Shown piece by piece: positions 20,639 through 30,908 of a stretch of 64,000 bases of DNA. The DNA lies in the NCBI RefSeq assembly GCF_003364195.1, contig NZ_NXLQ01000004.1:42235-106234 (forward strand). Direction: 5' to 3'. Positions within the stretch are counted from its first letter, which is position 1; the number at the start of each line of letters is the position of its first letter. A program made the position numbers and the translations under genes. The notes below the pieces were generated by a model. It was not told where the DNA came from. It made no database searches and saw nothing but the letters and a program-made list of their open reading frames with translations. Origin of the DNA: Helicobacter didelphidarum (lineage in GTDB: Bacteria; Campylobacterota; Campylobacteria; Campylobacterales; Helicobacteraceae).

Positions 20639-20759
20639 TAAGAAATTTTGTGGTATATAATCTTAAACAAACTCAACGATAATTTCTTTGTAGATGTATA
20701 TTTTATAAATTAAGTATCATTTTAAATGAAAGTAAGAATACAAAAAAAGGATTATTCTT

Positions 20760-21431
20760 ATGTTTAGTGGATTAGTTAGAGAATTTGCACATGTCCGATT
20801 TTATCATAATCAAATTCTATGTTTAGAATCTGCACTTAATCCAAATATTGGTGATAGTATTGCTATAAATGGTGTATGTTTAACCGCCATTGAAAGTAAA
20901 AAAGATTTTTTTTGTGTGGAATTAAGCAATAATACAGCACAAACTATTGCTATTGAAAATCTTACTCATCTTGTGCATATCGAACCCGCCCTAAAACTGC
21001 AAGATGGACTACATGGACACATTGTGCAAGGACACATTGATTCGCTAGGAATAATCCAGGAAATCCAACAAAAAAAGAATCAACATATTTTTCAGATTCA
21101 AACAAATGAACGGACACTCCGCCTTATGATTGAAAAAGGAAGTGTTTGTATTGATGGTATTAGCCTCACAATTAATCGTGTTGAAAAAAAGTATTTTGAA
21201 CTTATTGTAATACCGCATACGATGAATAGCACTCTTTTTAGCACATATAAAACTGGTAGAAGAGTAAATATTGAAACTGATGTAATCGTGCGAAGTATAG
21301 AATCCATTCTATATAAGTACATGCAAACACATTCCACATATCCCCATAATGATTTTCAACTTCATAGGCAAATAGATAATGATAAAATGATGCAAGAAGT
21401 TTATGATTCTATCACGCTTGGTTATTCATAA
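20760..21431 (+). CDS. ribE: Riboflavin synthase, alpha chain
   Basis: Dismutates two 6,7-dimethyl-8-ribityllumazine molecules into riboflavin. It has 223 residues with two lumazine-binding repeats, each built on an IGDSIAINGVCLT-like or KGSVCIDGISLT segment, plus the diagnostic MFSG N-terminus and HGHIVQGHID. The C-terminal roughly 30 residues are variable. AAAAAGG lies upstream of the ATG. No FMN riboswitch sequence is visible. Convergent with ruvB; copy 2 of the dispersed repeat lies in between. Confidence 0.95.
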   Translation: MFSGLVREFAHVRFYHNQILCLESALNPNIGDSIAINGVCLTAIESKKDFFCVELSNNTAQTIAIENLTHLVHIEPALKLQDGLHGHIVQGHIDSLGIIQEIQQKKNQHIFQIQTNERTLRLMIEKGSVCIDGISLTINRVEKKYFELIVIPHTMNSTLFSTYKTGRRVNIETDVIVRSIESILYKYMQTHSTYPHNDFQLHRQIDNDKMMQEVYDSITLGYS

Positions 21432-21505
21432 ATCTTGTAAGATCTAATCATATTTACACAAACAATATTTCAATACAAAATACTCTATTTCAAACTCTTT
21501 TAACT

Positions 21506-21617
21506 CATGTGAGCTTTCAAATCCTATTGTATTCCTTTTTTGAATAAAATATTTATGTATAGTTTCATACTATAATAATACAATAGCATATTTTATAAGA
21601 TTGTATTTGGTAAGAAA
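21506..21617. repeat. Dispersed intergenic repeat, copy 2 (112 bp)
   Basis: Ungapped match to 16639-16750, with about eight differences. It sits between the ribE and ruvB stop codons. Its outer stem CTATTGTAT / ATACAATAG and inner hairpin TATAGT / ACTATA keep pairing despite the substitutions, which is the evidence for a selected structure. No flanking target-site duplication was seen. Confidence 0.75.
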
Positions 21618-21724
21618 TAAAGGATTTTAGGGGTTGGAGTGTGAATTTACAATATATAAGAATATAAAATATTAATAATTTTAAACTATCGAGTTCAGAA
21701 ATATTAAGCTTTCTAATTTCTAAA

Positions 21725-22831
21725 CTACTCGAATAATAAACTATTACTCTGAGGATAAAAACTTGTGGCTTTATAAGTTGCAACTCTTCCTCTTGCAGTA
21801 CGTTCTATATAACCATTCGCTAGGAGATATGGCTCAATTACATCTTCTATTGTTCCCTCATCTTCGCTCATTGCTGCCGCAAGTGTATTTAATCCTATTG
21901 GTTTTCCATTAGATTGAGCAAGAATCTTAAGATAACGCAAGTCCATTTCGTCAAATCCCAATTCATTCACACCCAATTCATTAAGTGCATATTTTGAGAT
22001 TTCTTCATTGATAATATCCATATCTTGCACCTGTGCAAAATCTCTTACTCTACGCAATAATCGTAATGCTATACGAGGAGTACCACGCGAACGACGAGCT
22101 ATTTCTATGGCACTTCCTGTCGTTATTTTATGTTTGAGTTTATGGCTGGCTTTTTCAACAATAAGTGCAAGTTCAGATTCTGAATAGAACTCAAGTTTTG
22201 CACTAATACCAAATCTATCTCTAAGAGGATTTGAAAGCATACCTGCTCTTGTTGTTGCACCAATAAGCGTAAATGGAGCAAGATCTATTTTTACTGTCTG
22301 TGCTGCTGCACCCTGCCCGATGATAATATCAAGTCTAAAATCTTCCATCGCAGGATAGAGAATCTCCTCAATGGCAGGACTAAGGCGATGTATTTCGTCA
22401 ATAAAAAGAATATCGCCACGATTCAAATTTGTCATAATCGCAGCCAAATCCCCTGTTTTTTCAATCATGGGTGCAGCACTTACCTTAATATTAGTCTGCA
22501 TTTCATGTGCTATAATATGACTAAGCGTCGTTTTCCCAAGTCCTGGAGGACCAAAAAATAAAATATGATCAAGGCATTCATTACGTTTTTTACTTGCCTC
22601 AATAAATATTTGCAAATTCTTTTTTATTTTATCTTGTCCAATATAATTCTCCCATGATATTGGTCTTAAACTATTTTCATTAGTATCCTCAATAAATTTT
22701 TTTTCTTGAGCAACAATACGATTTGTTTCACTTAAGTAAGAATCTGTTTTTATTTCATGCAAATTAGCATTGCTAAAAGAATCGTTATTTTGTTGGTATT
22801 GAGAATTATTCAAAATAGAAATTTTTTCCAT
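21725..22831 (-). CDS. ruvB: Holliday junction branch-migration ATPase RuvB
   Basis: Hexameric AAA+ motor that drives branch migration with RuvA during recombination and repair. Walker A is GPPGLGKTT at residues 94-102, Walker B is DEIHRL, sensor 1 is in GATTRAGML and the winged-helix C-terminus has [11 protein letters not shown] and RGRVAT. It is 368 residues, about 30 longer than usual. The extra residues are an Asn/Ser-rich N-terminal segment before the conserved [12 protein letters not shown], another case of the low-complexity additions seen in this window. ATG with AAGG upstream. Confidence 0.96.
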   Translation of the reverse strand: MEKISILNNSQYQQNNDSFSNANLHEIKTDSYLSETNRIVAQEKKFIEDTNENSLRPISWENYIGQDKIKKNLQIFIEASKKRNECLDHILFFGPPGLGKTTLSHIIAHEMQTNIKVSAAPMIEKTGDLAAIMTNLNRGDILFIDEIHRLSPAIEEILYPAMEDFRLDIIIGQGAAAQTVKIDLAPFTLIGATTRAGMLSNPLRDRFGISAKLEFYSESELALIVEKASHKLKHKITTGSAIEIARRSRGTPRIALRLLRRVRDFAQVQDMDIINEEISKYALNELGVNELGFDEMDLRYLKILAQSNGKPIGLNTLAAAMSEDEGTIEDVIEPYLLANGYIERTARGRVATYKATSFYPQSNSLLFE

Positions 22832-23079
22832 GAAAAACCTTCATTGAGTTTTTATAACATTAATATATGAATTTTTATGAGCAAAAGTAGTAAAATTTTA
22901 CAAAAATGTTGCAAATATTCCTAAATAAAACAACAATATTGATTTTATTTTTATACTTAAAATAATGTATTGAGTTATTAAATATGCTGTTCATTGTATA
23001 ACAAACATCAAATCAATATTTATTACTGTTACACCTATTTCCACAAAATGACTAAAATCTTTAATATTGACTTTTAGTT

Positions 23080-24213
23080 CTATTTAAACTTTGGCAAATG
23101 TTTTAACTTACTAAAAGGTGTTGTGCCTTCTGTAAAATTTGTAAAACTAAAACGAAAAGTTGTTGCATTCTCAAACATTGCAATAAGAACAACAAAAGTA
23201 ATAAAGCTACTCCCACCATAACTAAATAGTGGAAGAGGAATCCCAACCACAGGAGCTAACTCTATTGTCATCGCTATATTAACACTCATATAAACAAAAA
23301 ATAACATTGCCAAACAACTTGCAATAACTTTTAAAAAATAATCTTGAGAATCTAAAAAACAAAATGAAAGTAAATGCAAAACAATAAACATATATAAAAT
23401 AATTAGACAACATGCTCCAATAAAACCGAATCGCTCAACAAAATGTGCAAAAATAAAATCACTTGTTGCAACAGGAAGAAATTTTAGATTTGCTTGAGTT
23501 GCTTCTTCATGAGATTTTCCAGTTAATCCACCGCTCCCAACAGCAATAAGACTCTGTTGCACTTGTGTGCTTGTATCTCCAGTTACAAGTTTCATTATTC
23601 TATCCACTTGATATGGTTTTAAAACAAACTTAAAAGCAATAGGCGAAAAAAGTAATCCTAACACAATACATGTGATCCAAATTTTTTTATGAACACCAAC
23701 AATAAATAAAACACCATAACCCATAGCAAGAACAATAGTTGCACTCCCCAAATCAGGTTCAATCAAAATCAGTATAAAAGGCAAAAGAATAAAAAAACTA
23801 ATTTTTAAAAATTCAAACCATCCATACCCTTCACGAGGTGGTGGGTTTTGTGTAATATAATGAGCAAGAAATAAAACTACTGCAATTTTAGCAGGTTCGC
23901 TTGGTTGCAACGAAAATCCTCCAATATTAATCCATCGTTGTGCTCCAAGCTTTGTTGTACCAATAAACTCAACAGCTAAAAGCAATAAAATACATGCAAC
24001 ATAAAATACAACAATACTTTTATAGAGATAACGAAATGGAATAAAGAAAACAAACAAAAAAATAAAAACACCCAAAAAAACATAACTTAATTGTCGCATA
24101 AGAAGTGTTTGTGAAGTTTCGCTAAGTAAATAAGAACTCATGAAAATAATAGGCATAATGAGCATAATGAGAATATAATCAAAATGCGTTGTAATGCGTG
24201 AATTGAACAACAA
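23080..24213 (-). CDS. rodA: SEDS-family peptidoglycan glycosyltransferase RodA (MrdB)
   Basis: Polymerises lipid II for lateral wall growth and rod shape as partner of PBP2. It has 377 residues with about ten membrane helices. Conserved SEDS segments are LGAQRWINIGG, QPSEPAKIAVV, EPDLGSATI, FLPVATSDFIFA, VERFGFIG and the C-terminal GIPLPLFSYGGSS. GIPLPLFSYGGSS favours RodA/FtsW, and the short WINIGGFSLQPSE favours RodA. The start codon is TTG (24213), with AAGGG about 7 nt upstream. mrdA (PBP2) and mre genes are not adjacent. Confidence 0.9.
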   Translation of the reverse strand: MLFNSRITTHFDYILIMLIMPIIFMSSYLLSETSQTLLMRQLSYVFLGVFIFLFVFFIPFRYLYKSIVVFYVACILLLLAVEFIGTTKLGAQRWINIGGFSLQPSEPAKIAVVLFLAHYITQNPPPREGYGWFEFLKISFFILLPFILILIEPDLGSATIVLAMGYGVLFIVGVHKKIWITCIVLGLLFSPIAFKFVLKPYQVDRIMKLVTGDTSTQVQQSLIAVGSGGLTGKSHEEATQANLKFLPVATSDFIFAHFVERFGFIGACCLIILYMFIVLHLLSFCFLDSQDYFLKVIASCLAMLFFVYMSVNIAMTIELAPVVGIPLPLFSYGGSSFITFVVLIAMFENATTFRFSFTNFTEGTTPFSKLKHLPKFK

Positions 24214-24291
24214 AATTATCCCTTTATTACAAATATTTAGCTAGTATTATATAAAAAAATATTGAAATTTTTTATTCTCTAAAGTAAAATA

Positions 24292-24300
24292 TGCTAGAAT
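24292..24300 (+). promoter_or_regulatory. Candidate topA promoter (-10)
   Basis: TGCTAGAAT is an extended -10, 145 nt before the topA start. A second hexamer, TATAAT at 24383-24388, is closer to the gene and may be an alternative. Confidence 0.4.
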
Positions 24301-24444
24301 TTTGGCAAATTTTACTTTATATAAATATGATTTAGATTATAAATTCTTAATAATATTTTACCATATCACTCAAATAAGATTTTATAATTGTAGTTTTATT
24401 TAGTAGAGATATTTTTAAGTCATCTAATTTCTAGGGAGAGTAAT

Positions 24445-26742
24445 ATGGCTACCACAAAAACGACAAAACGAACAACTTCTGGATCAAAAAAAACAAGTGG
24501 TATTAAGAATCTTATTATTGTAGAATCACCTGCCAAAGCACGCACAATTAAAAATTTTTTAGGGAAAGATTATGAGGTTATTGCTTCAAAAGGACATATT
24601 AGAGACTTGCCACAACATAGATTTGGAATCACAATTAAAGATGGGCATTTTACCCCGACTTATGATATTTCAAAAGATCATGAACCTTTAGTAAAACAAA
24701 TTGCAGGATTACACAAACAAGCACAAACAACTTATATCGCAACCGATGAAGATAGAGAGGGTGAAGCTATTGGTTATCATATTGTGCAAGCTTTAAAAGG
24801 CAATATTGAAGATTTCCCTCGTATCGCCTTTCATGAAATTACAAAAACAGCCATTATACATTCTTTAGAGAATCCTCGTAAAATTGATATGGATAAAGTA
24901 AATGCACAACAAGCAAGAAGATTACTTGATCGCATTGTTGGCTTTAAGTTAAGTGGTTTATTATCACAAAAAATCAGTCGTGGCTTAAGTGCAGGAAGAG
25001 TGCAATCAAGTGCATTAAAAATACTTGTTGATCGAGAAAGGGAAATTCGTGCATTTAAACCTCAAAAATATTTTATGATTGAAGCATATCAGAATCTGCA
25101 ATCACATATGTTGAAACAAGATCAAAACAAAACAAATGAAGATTCCATAAAGGAAAATCAACTATTGTTTGAATTGGTGCGTTTAGCAGATAGAAAGATT
25201 GAAAGATTGAGTTTACAAGATGAGGAAGAAGCAAATAAGATTCTAAAAACTTTGCAAAAAGATACTTATAAAGTCCATAGTGTCATTACAAAAGAACGGG
25301 CAACAAAATCACCGCCTCCATTTATGACTTCTACACTGCAACAAACAAGCTCTAACCTTTTAGGATTTTCCCCCACTCGCACAATGAGTATCGCACAAAA
25401 ACTGTATGAGGGAGTCAAAACAAATCAAGGATTAGTAGGGGTAATTACATATATGAGGACAGATAGTCTCAATATTGCAAAAGAAGCCTTGCAAAGTGCA
25501 AAAAATTTTATACAAGAGAATCTAGGAAATGAATATCTCCCAAATAAGCCAAAAATTTATGTTGCACAGCAAAAAGGTGCACAAGAAGCACATGAAGCAA
25601 TTCGTCCAACAAACTTAGATTTCACACCACAGATTGCTAAAAGTTACCTCAATGATGATGAGCTTAAACTTTATACACTGATCTTTAATCGTTTTATTGC
25701 TTCACAAATGAAAGATGCGATATTTGAGGGAGTAAACGTAAGCATTCTTGGAAAAGATTCCTTAAGTGAATTTAAAATTACAGGAAGAAGATTAATTTTT
25801 GATGGATTTTATAGAATCTTAGGTAATGCAGATAAAGATAAACTATTGCCTAATTTTACAATAAATACAGAAGTGAAATTTGATACAATCAAAATAAATA
25901 AAAAGACAACTGAAGCACCCCCGCATTATTCTGAAGCAGGGCTAATTAAAACACTTGAAGGATTAGGTATTGGTCGCCCAAGCACTTATGCACCTACAAT
26001 TCGCTTATTAATTGATAGGAATTATGTAGCTAATGAAAAAAAACAATTAGTTGTCCAGGACATAGCTTTTAATGTAATTGATATGCTTGAAAAAAATTTT
26101 GAAGAGATTGTTGATAGCGGTTTTAGTGCTTCTCTTGAAACAAAACTTGATGATATAGCTGGCAATAAACTTGAGTGGGAAAAGGTTTTATGGGATTTTT
26201 ACGAACCTTTTATCGAAAAAATTATGCTTGGTAAGGCACAAATACAATCTCAAAAAGTCTTAAAACCAACAGGTGAAATGTGTCCAGAATGTGGCAATGA
26301 GCTTGTAATTCGTAATGGTCGTTATGGTGAATTTGTCGCATGTTCTAACTATCCTGCATGTAAATATATAAAAAAAGAACAACAAGAAATTCAAATAAGT
26401 GGGGAAATATGTGAAAAATGTGGAAGTCCAATGCAAATTAAAATGAGTAAAAGAGGAAAATTCCTCGCATGTAGTGCATATCCCAAATGCAAAAATGCAA
26501 AACCTCTTGAGAAACCACAAACACTCGATATTCCATGTCCAAAATGTGGTGCAGATATTGTCATGCGTAAATCAAAGAGGGGGATTTTTTATGGGTGTTC
26601 AAATTACCCTCAATGCAAACTCATTCTAAATTCTGAACCAACTAATGAAAAATGCGAAAAATGTGGAGGTATGTTATGCAAACATAAAACAAAAGAAAAT
26701 GCAAAAGTATGTGTTGAATGTAAAAATATGACAACTTCATGA
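24445..26742 (+). CDS. topA: DNA topoisomerase I
   Basis: Type IA topoisomerase that relaxes negative supercoils. It has 765 residues. The TOPRIM domain starts at NLIIVESPAKAR (about residue 22) with ATDEDREGEAI as its acidic motif. The active-site Tyr336 lies in YMRTDSLN. The C-terminal third holds four CxxC zinc-ribbon-type repeats (CPECGNEL, CEKCGSPM, CPKCGADI and CEKCGGML), each with a second Cys group. The N-terminal roughly 20 residues are a Lys/Thr-rich leader. GGGAG precedes the ATG. Confidence 0.97.
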   Translation: MATTKTTKRTTSGSKKTSGIKNLIIVESPAKARTIKNFLGKDYEVIASKGHIRDLPQHRFGITIKDGHFTPTYDISKDHEPLVKQIAGLHKQAQTTYIATDEDREGEAIGYHIVQALKGNIEDFPRIAFHEITKTAIIHSLENPRKIDMDKVNAQQARRLLDRIVGFKLSGLLSQKISRGLSAGRVQSSALKILVDREREIRAFKPQKYFMIEAYQNLQSHMLKQDQNKTNEDSIKENQLLFELVRLADRKIERLSLQDEEEANKILKTLQKDTYKVHSVITKERATKSPPPFMTSTLQQTSSNLLGFSPTRTMSIAQKLYEGVKTNQGLVGVITYMRTDSLNIAKEALQSAKNFIQENLGNEYLPNKPKIYVAQQKGAQEAHEAIRPTNLDFTPQIAKSYLNDDELKLYTLIFNRFIASQMKDAIFEGVNVSILGKDSLSEFKITGRRLIFDGFYRILGNADKDKLLPNFTINTEVKFDTIKINKKTTEAPPHYSEAGLIKTLEGLGIGRPSTYAPTIRLLIDRNYVANEKKQLVVQDIAFNVIDMLEKNFEEIVDSGFSASLETKLDDIAGNKLEWEKVLWDFYEPFIEKIMLGKAQIQSQKVLKPTGEMCPECGNELVIRNGRYGEFVACSNYPACKYIKKEQQEIQISGEICEKCGSPMQIKMSKRGKFLACSAYPKCKNAKPLEKPQTLDIPCPKCGADIVMRKSKRGIFYGCSNYPQCKLILNSEPTNEKCEKCGGMLCKHKTKENAKVCVECKNMTTS

Positions 26743-26749
26743 TAAAATG

Positions 26750-26758
26750 TGCTACAAT
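26750..26758 (+). promoter_or_regulatory. Candidate panD operon promoter (-10)
   Basis: TGCTACAAT, an extended -10, begins 8 nt after the topA stop and lies 133 nt before the panD start. It is a plausible promoter for panD, ybaB and the downstream genes. Confidence 0.45.
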
Positions 26759-26890
26759 AGCAAGGTTATTTATAATAAATTGATACTTGAGAGTATTTAG
26801 AGTATACAGTTATGAGTTACAGTGCATCCAATAATTTAGCTTTACTACACTTCAATATTAATTATCTTTGATTATTAAGGATATTAAGAG

Positions 26891-27499
26891 ATGTCAAAAC
26901 AAATAGTGAATAGAACAATGAAAAAGAATATAAATATGCAAGATTCTACATCAAAAAATTTTAATAAAACGAATTTTCAAAAAAAGACTTCAGAGAGAGA
27001 AAATAATAAAAATTTTATTACCTCCAATCATATTGTTTCTATGAATTCCTCAACTGTTGATAGTAATAAAACAAATGAGCAGAAAATAGAAAAAAAATCA
27101 AAAAAGAAAATCAAAGAAAAAACAGCACAAAAGTGTCGTGTTGAAATGCTTTATGCGAAAATTCATCGTGCCGTGGTGACAGATGCTAATCTAAATTATG
27201 TTGGCTCAATTAGTCTAGATTCTAAACTTATGGAACAATCTGGTATCTTAGAGGGAATGCGAGTTGACATTTTAAATATTAATAATGGGGAGCGATTTAA
27301 TACTTATGCAATTACAGCAAAGAGTGGGAGCGGTATCGTATGTTTAAATGGAGCTGCTGCAAGAAAGGTGCAAAAGGGAGATATTATAATAATAATCGCT
27401 TATGCAAATATGAAGCTCAAACATGCAAAAGTTTTTAAACCAAAAATTGTTTTTGTAGATTCCAAGAATCGTATTAAAAAAGGAGATATTCATGTTTGA
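26891..27499 (+). CDS. panD: Aspartate 1-decarboxylase with ~85-residue N-terminal extension
   Basis: Makes beta-alanine from aspartate for pantothenate synthesis. It is a pyruvoyl enzyme formed by self-cleavage. The core starts at about residue 85 ([20 protein letters not shown]), with the substrate-binding lysine at K90, the processing site Gly105-Ser106 in YVGSIS, and the conserved NGERF, NGAAAR and [10 protein letters not shown] segments. PanD is normally about 117-127 residues; here residues 1-84 form a Lys/Asn/Ser-rich disordered leader. The first ATG has AAGGA upstream, whereas the ATG at the core start has no good ribosome site, so the leader is probably translated. It overlaps ybaB by 8 nt. 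The order panD-ybaB matches H. pylori. Confidence 0.92.
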   Translation: MSKQIVNRTMKKNINMQDSTSKNFNKTNFQKKTSERENNKNFITSNHIVSMNSSTVDSNKTNEQKIEKKSKKKIKEKTAQKCRVEMLYAKIHRAVVTDANLNYVGSISLDSKLMEQSGILEGMRVDILNINNGERFNTYAITAKSGSGIVCLNGAAARKVQKGDIIIIIAYANMKLKHAKVFKPKIVFVDSKNRIKKGDIHV

Positions 27500-27794
27500 T
27501 CCAAAAGATTTACAGAATATACTTGGTAGTGTCCAAGATCAAATTAAAGAACTAGATGAAAAAGCAAAGCAAAAAGTTATTAGTTCTAAAAGTGGGGGAG
27601 GCTTGATTGATGTGCGTTTTAATGGCATTGGCGAACTTATTGATATTAATATTGATGATGAGCTTTTGCAAGATAAACAAGCATTGCAAATTTTGCTAAT
27701 TAGTGCAATCAACGAGGGATATAAACAAATTGAAGAAACAAAAAAAGATGATTTATTGGAGCAGATGAAGAGTCTTAATCCCTTTAAATTTTAG
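27492..27794 (+). CDS. ybaB: YbaB/EbfC nucleoid-associated protein
   Basis: Small dimeric DNA-binding protein of the YbaB/EbfC family. It is 100 residues, the usual size. It has an N-terminal helix ([19 protein letters not shown]), the central [21 protein letters not shown] strand region typical of the family, and a C-terminal helix ending MKSLNPFKF. It overlaps panD by 8 nt, and AAAAAGGAG inside the end of panD serves as the ribosome site, so the two are translationally coupled. In many bacteria ybaB sits with recR or dnaX; here it follows panD as in Helicobacter. Confidence 0.92.
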   Translation: MFDPKDLQNILGSVQDQIKELDEKAKQKVISSKSGGGLIDVRFNGIGELIDINIDDELLQDKQALQILLISAINEGYKQIEETKKDDLLEQMKSLNPFKF

Positions 27795-27826
27795 TCCATA
27801 TTATTATTTATAGAAAGTGAGAAAAT

Positions 27827-29680
27827 ATGTTTAGAGAAAATATAATGCAAAAAGTGCGATATTATACTCGATATTTATATGATGAAAAAATAGGTTTCAA
27901 CTCTTTATTGAAACCTTGTAAGCTTAAGATATTATGGCAAAAAAAAGATTGTAAAAAAAATATAGAACCTGAAATACTAATGTCAGATTCTTTAGATTGC
28001 AAAAATCCAATACAAACATATTCAAATATATTCATAGTTTTAGGCTTCTTTATAGCTACAAAAATTAAAAATTATCTTTATTGCTCTATCCTTTTTGTTG
28101 GTTTTTTATCAATAATAATGGGAAATGTTACACACGCAAATGAATTAGAAAATGAATTCAATAATCTAAACGCAAAAAAGATACCCTCTCAAATCAAAGA
28201 ACCAGAAGAGAATATTATCAACTCAAAAGAAGTGCAAGTGCGCGAAAAAGATGGTATCTTGCAAAGCAGTGAACAAGAAGTCATAGATCTTTTTGGCACT
28301 GATAATATCAATGAGAAAATTGATTATAGCCATTGTGCCTCATACTATAAACAAGCAAGTGTGAATCTAGGGAATAACCTTTATGCTATTAAGCTTAAAA
28401 ATGGTGCAATTATTGGATATAATCCCATTCGTCCAAAAGTCAAAAATCTTGTTAAATACGATCCATTTACTGGACTTTTTCTTATTAGTGGAAATGTAAG
28501 TTCTAAATATTCTTATGAGATGTCAGATATTGATGAATATGCTTTAAGTAAAGAACTTGCAAGCACAGGCATAAAAGGTGCTGTTGCTGGGAGATTTCAG
28601 ACACATCAGCAAAGTTTTTTACAATATGCAGAATTTTCAGCACCGACACAAAAAAATGGGGTTATTAGCAATATTTGCTATAAAATTTATGGTTTAGGTG
28701 TTGGGGGACATGGTTTCATTGAAAAAAAATATATTGATAGGTTTTTAACTCAAGAAAAACCATATTATGGTGATATTGGAGTAAGATTTCAAATCTTAGA
28801 TGAAGAAAGTGCAACTTTTGGTGTGCAGTTCGCTGACCCATTTTTTCCCAACAATCCCTTTAAAAGAGGAGATGTGCTTATTTCTATTAATGATATTGCC
28901 CCAAAAAATTGGGGGGATTTGGAATGGATTATCGCGAATTTAGAACTTAATAGCATAACAAATATTAAGATTCGACGCGGAGAAGATATTAAAAATCTAC
29001 ATGTAAAAGTTGGAAGAAGATATGGGGGTATGTTGCTCACAGATAGCTTTTTAGAACGTTTTAATATTGGAATTTCTAATGATTTTATTGTAGAACGTGT
29101 TCCAAGTCAAGGTGCATTTTCTAAACTTAAAAAAGGTGATAGAATCTTATATATTAATAATGTTGATATGAGACAATTTAAACCAAGCAATATGCTTGAA
29201 AAAAATATGCTTTTTCGAGAACTTTTTACAAGAATTCAAGGCAATCAGGTGGATTTCTTAGAACAAAAGAGGGCTGAACAAAAAATCAAAAATACAAAAC
29301 CATCACCAAAAGATATTCTTGAGCAATTCCAGAGCAAAGATTCAACACAAGATCGTAAAAATAGTTTTTATCGCAAGATGTCTGAAAATATGGATGAATT
29401 TATTAATGGAGAAATGAGTACACGTGGAAAGATTCCTACTCTTCAAGATAATTCTAAAACAAATGATTTACATGCATTTAGCGGTGATGGTATCTTGCGT
29501 GATTCTGGCACACAAAGCATGAGAACAATTTATGATATGTATGATGCTGACACTAGCATCAAATCCAAAAAACCAAAAAGAGAATATATTAAAGAATATG
29601 AAGAACTTGTTGAATATGGTGGCACAATGAACTTTCTTATTGATAGGCAAGGATTCCAATTTAGAATACCTCTTGAGTAA
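27827..29680 (+). CDS. Periplasmic PDZ-domain protein, Campylobacterota family
   Basis: Product of 617 residues, function unknown. An N-terminal stretch of about 85 residues precedes a hydrophobic segment (IKNYLYCSILFVGFLSIIMG) ending in a signal-peptidase-like site near THA-NE, so either the export signal is unusually far in or the true start is later; I saw no better start. Two PDZ-like units follow: one around PFKRGDVLISINDIAP (residues about 340-395) and one around LKKGDRILYINNVDMR (about 420-450). No Ser protease triad is visible, so it is not a DegP/HtrA protease. The C-terminus ends FLIDRQGFQFRIPLE. It sits 32 nt after ybaB and 44 nt before flgS in what looks like one transcription unit. 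H. pylori has a related hypothetical gene after ybaB. Confidence 0.7.
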   Translation: MFRENIMQKVRYYTRYLYDEKIGFNSLLKPCKLKILWQKKDCKKNIEPEILMSDSLDCKNPIQTYSNIFIVLGFFIATKIKNYLYCSILFVGFLSIIMGNVTHANELENEFNNLNAKKIPSQIKEPEENIINSKEVQVREKDGILQSSEQEVIDLFGTDNINEKIDYSHCASYYKQASVNLGNNLYAIKLKNGAIIGYNPIRPKVKNLVKYDPFTGLFLISGNVSSKYSYEMSDIDEYALSKELASTGIKGAVAGRFQTHQQSFLQYAEFSAPTQKNGVISNICYKIYGLGVGGHGFIEKKYIDRFLTQEKPYYGDIGVRFQILDEESATFGVQFADPFFPNNPFKRGDVLISINDIAPKNWGDLEWIIANLELNSITNIKIRRGEDIKNLHVKVGRRYGGMLLTDSFLERFNIGISNDFIVERVPSQGAFSKLKKGDRILYINNVDMRQFKPSNMLEKNMLFRELFTRIQGNQVDFLEQKRAEQKIKNTKPSPKDILEQFQSKDSTQDRKNSFYRKMSENMDEFINGEMSTRGKIPTLQDNSKTNDLHAFSGDGILRDSGTQSMRTIYDMYDADTSIKSKKPKREYIKEYEELVEYGGTMNFLIDRQGFQFRIPLE

Positions 29681-29724
29681 TGATAGTTGAATATGTATTA
29701 CTAAAAAGAGGGAGTAAATAATAT

Positions 29725-30840
29725 ATGAAAAAGATTCGCAAGAAAGCTAAAGAAATCAAGAAACAGCAAAACTACCAAGAGCAAAAGCTCACAAAAAACG
29801 CTATTTTGCTTGAAGATTACAATCCACAAAATTTGCAGAACACTTTTGAATTAGGAGATACACAATCTCTTTTGAATCTCCTGCATGAATTAATTTTACA
29901 AAGCTATAAAATTGAAAAAGAGTTTAAAGACTTCAAAGTTCTTATAGAGTCTGTATTAGAAATGATTCCTCAAGCCGTCATTGTTTTTAATGATAACGGT
30001 AGTTTATTTTACCAGAATAAAAAAGCCAGTAGTTTGCATGGCATATCTAATGTCGATTTAACTTCACTCTCTGAACTAGAAGTCAAAATTGATAATAATA
30101 TTTACCTAATACAGAGTTCTAAGGTTTCTCATAAACAGATTATTACCGCAACAAATATTACTGAACAAAAGCGTCAAGAAAGATTAGCAAATATGGGACA
30201 AGTAAGTGCACATTTAGCTCACGAAATACGCAATCCTATTGGTTCTCTCTCCCTGCTTGCAGGTGTTTTAAGTAAAAGAGTAGATGAGAAAAGCATGGAA
30301 ATTGTTGATGAAATGAAAAAATCGATTTGGCGTGTTGAACGAATTATTAAAAGCACTCTATTATTTTCAAAAGGTGTGCAGGCAAACAAGCAATCTCATA
30401 GCATTGAAGAATGCAAACAGAGTCTTGAACAAGTAATTAATGAATATGGTTACACAAAAGAAATTATTTTTACATTTGATTTACAATATAAAACAAATTT
30501 ACATGTTGATTTTTCCCTCTATGAAATTGCTTTGCATAATATACTTTGTAACGCAATAGATGCGATTGAAGAGGGGGAATGCGAGGTTGGCAACATTAAA
30601 ATTTGCTTTTTTAACGAGAATAACTCTATTATCTGCAGAATTTATGACAATGGAAAAGATATTGAGGATATTCATTCTCTCTTTGAAGCATTTAAAACCA
30701 CAAAACTCAAGGGGCATGGTTTAGGACTTGCTTTAAGTCAGCAAATCGCACATGCACATGGTGGAGAATTAAGTGCGAATAATACTGATGGGAAATTTTT
30801 TGAAATACGCATTCCAATACAAAGTGATACTATAAAATAA
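29725..30840 (+). CDS. flgS: Cytoplasmic sensor histidine kinase FlgS (flagellar RpoN regulon)
   Basis: Autophosphorylating kinase that feeds FlgR, the RpoN-dependent activator of class 2 flagellar genes in Helicobacter and Campylobacter. It has 371 residues and no membrane segment. A PAS-like domain (about 70-145, PQAVIVFNDNGSLFYQN) precedes the dimerisation domain with phospho-acceptor His166 in HLAHEIRNP. The ATP-binding domain has the N box (NILCNAIDAIE), G1 (YDNGKDI) and G2 (GHGLGLAL). The sequence around the H box (ANMGQVSAHLAHEIRNPIGS) is the form I associate with FlgS. GGGAG lies 10 nt upstream of the ATG. It is the last gene of the panD-ybaB-PDZ-flgS run and converges on the ZorB-like gene. 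Confidence 0.8.
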   Translation: MKKIRKKAKEIKKQQNYQEQKLTKNAILLEDYNPQNLQNTFELGDTQSLLNLLHELILQSYKIEKEFKDFKVLIESVLEMIPQAVIVFNDNGSLFYQNKKASSLHGISNVDLTSLSELEVKIDNNIYLIQSSKVSHKQIITATNITEQKRQERLANMGQVSAHLAHEIRNPIGSLSLLAGVLSKRVDEKSMEIVDEMKKSIWRVERIIKSTLLFSKGVQANKQSHSIEECKQSLEQVINEYGYTKEIIFTFDLQYKTNLHVDFSLYEIALHNILCNAIDAIEEGECEVGNIKICFFNENNSIICRIYDNGKDIEDIHSLFEAFKTTKLKGHGLGLALSQQIAHAHGGELSANNTDGKFFEIRIPIQSDTIK

Positions 30841-30908
30841 AAATTGAAAATAACAACTTTATCAAAAACTTTTTATCTACCCTACCCTTTGATTTTTCAT
30901 ACATTACT

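Noticed and set aside
20639..20759. FMN riboswitch before ribE
   Set aside because: The leader is too short and lacks the conserved RFN segments.
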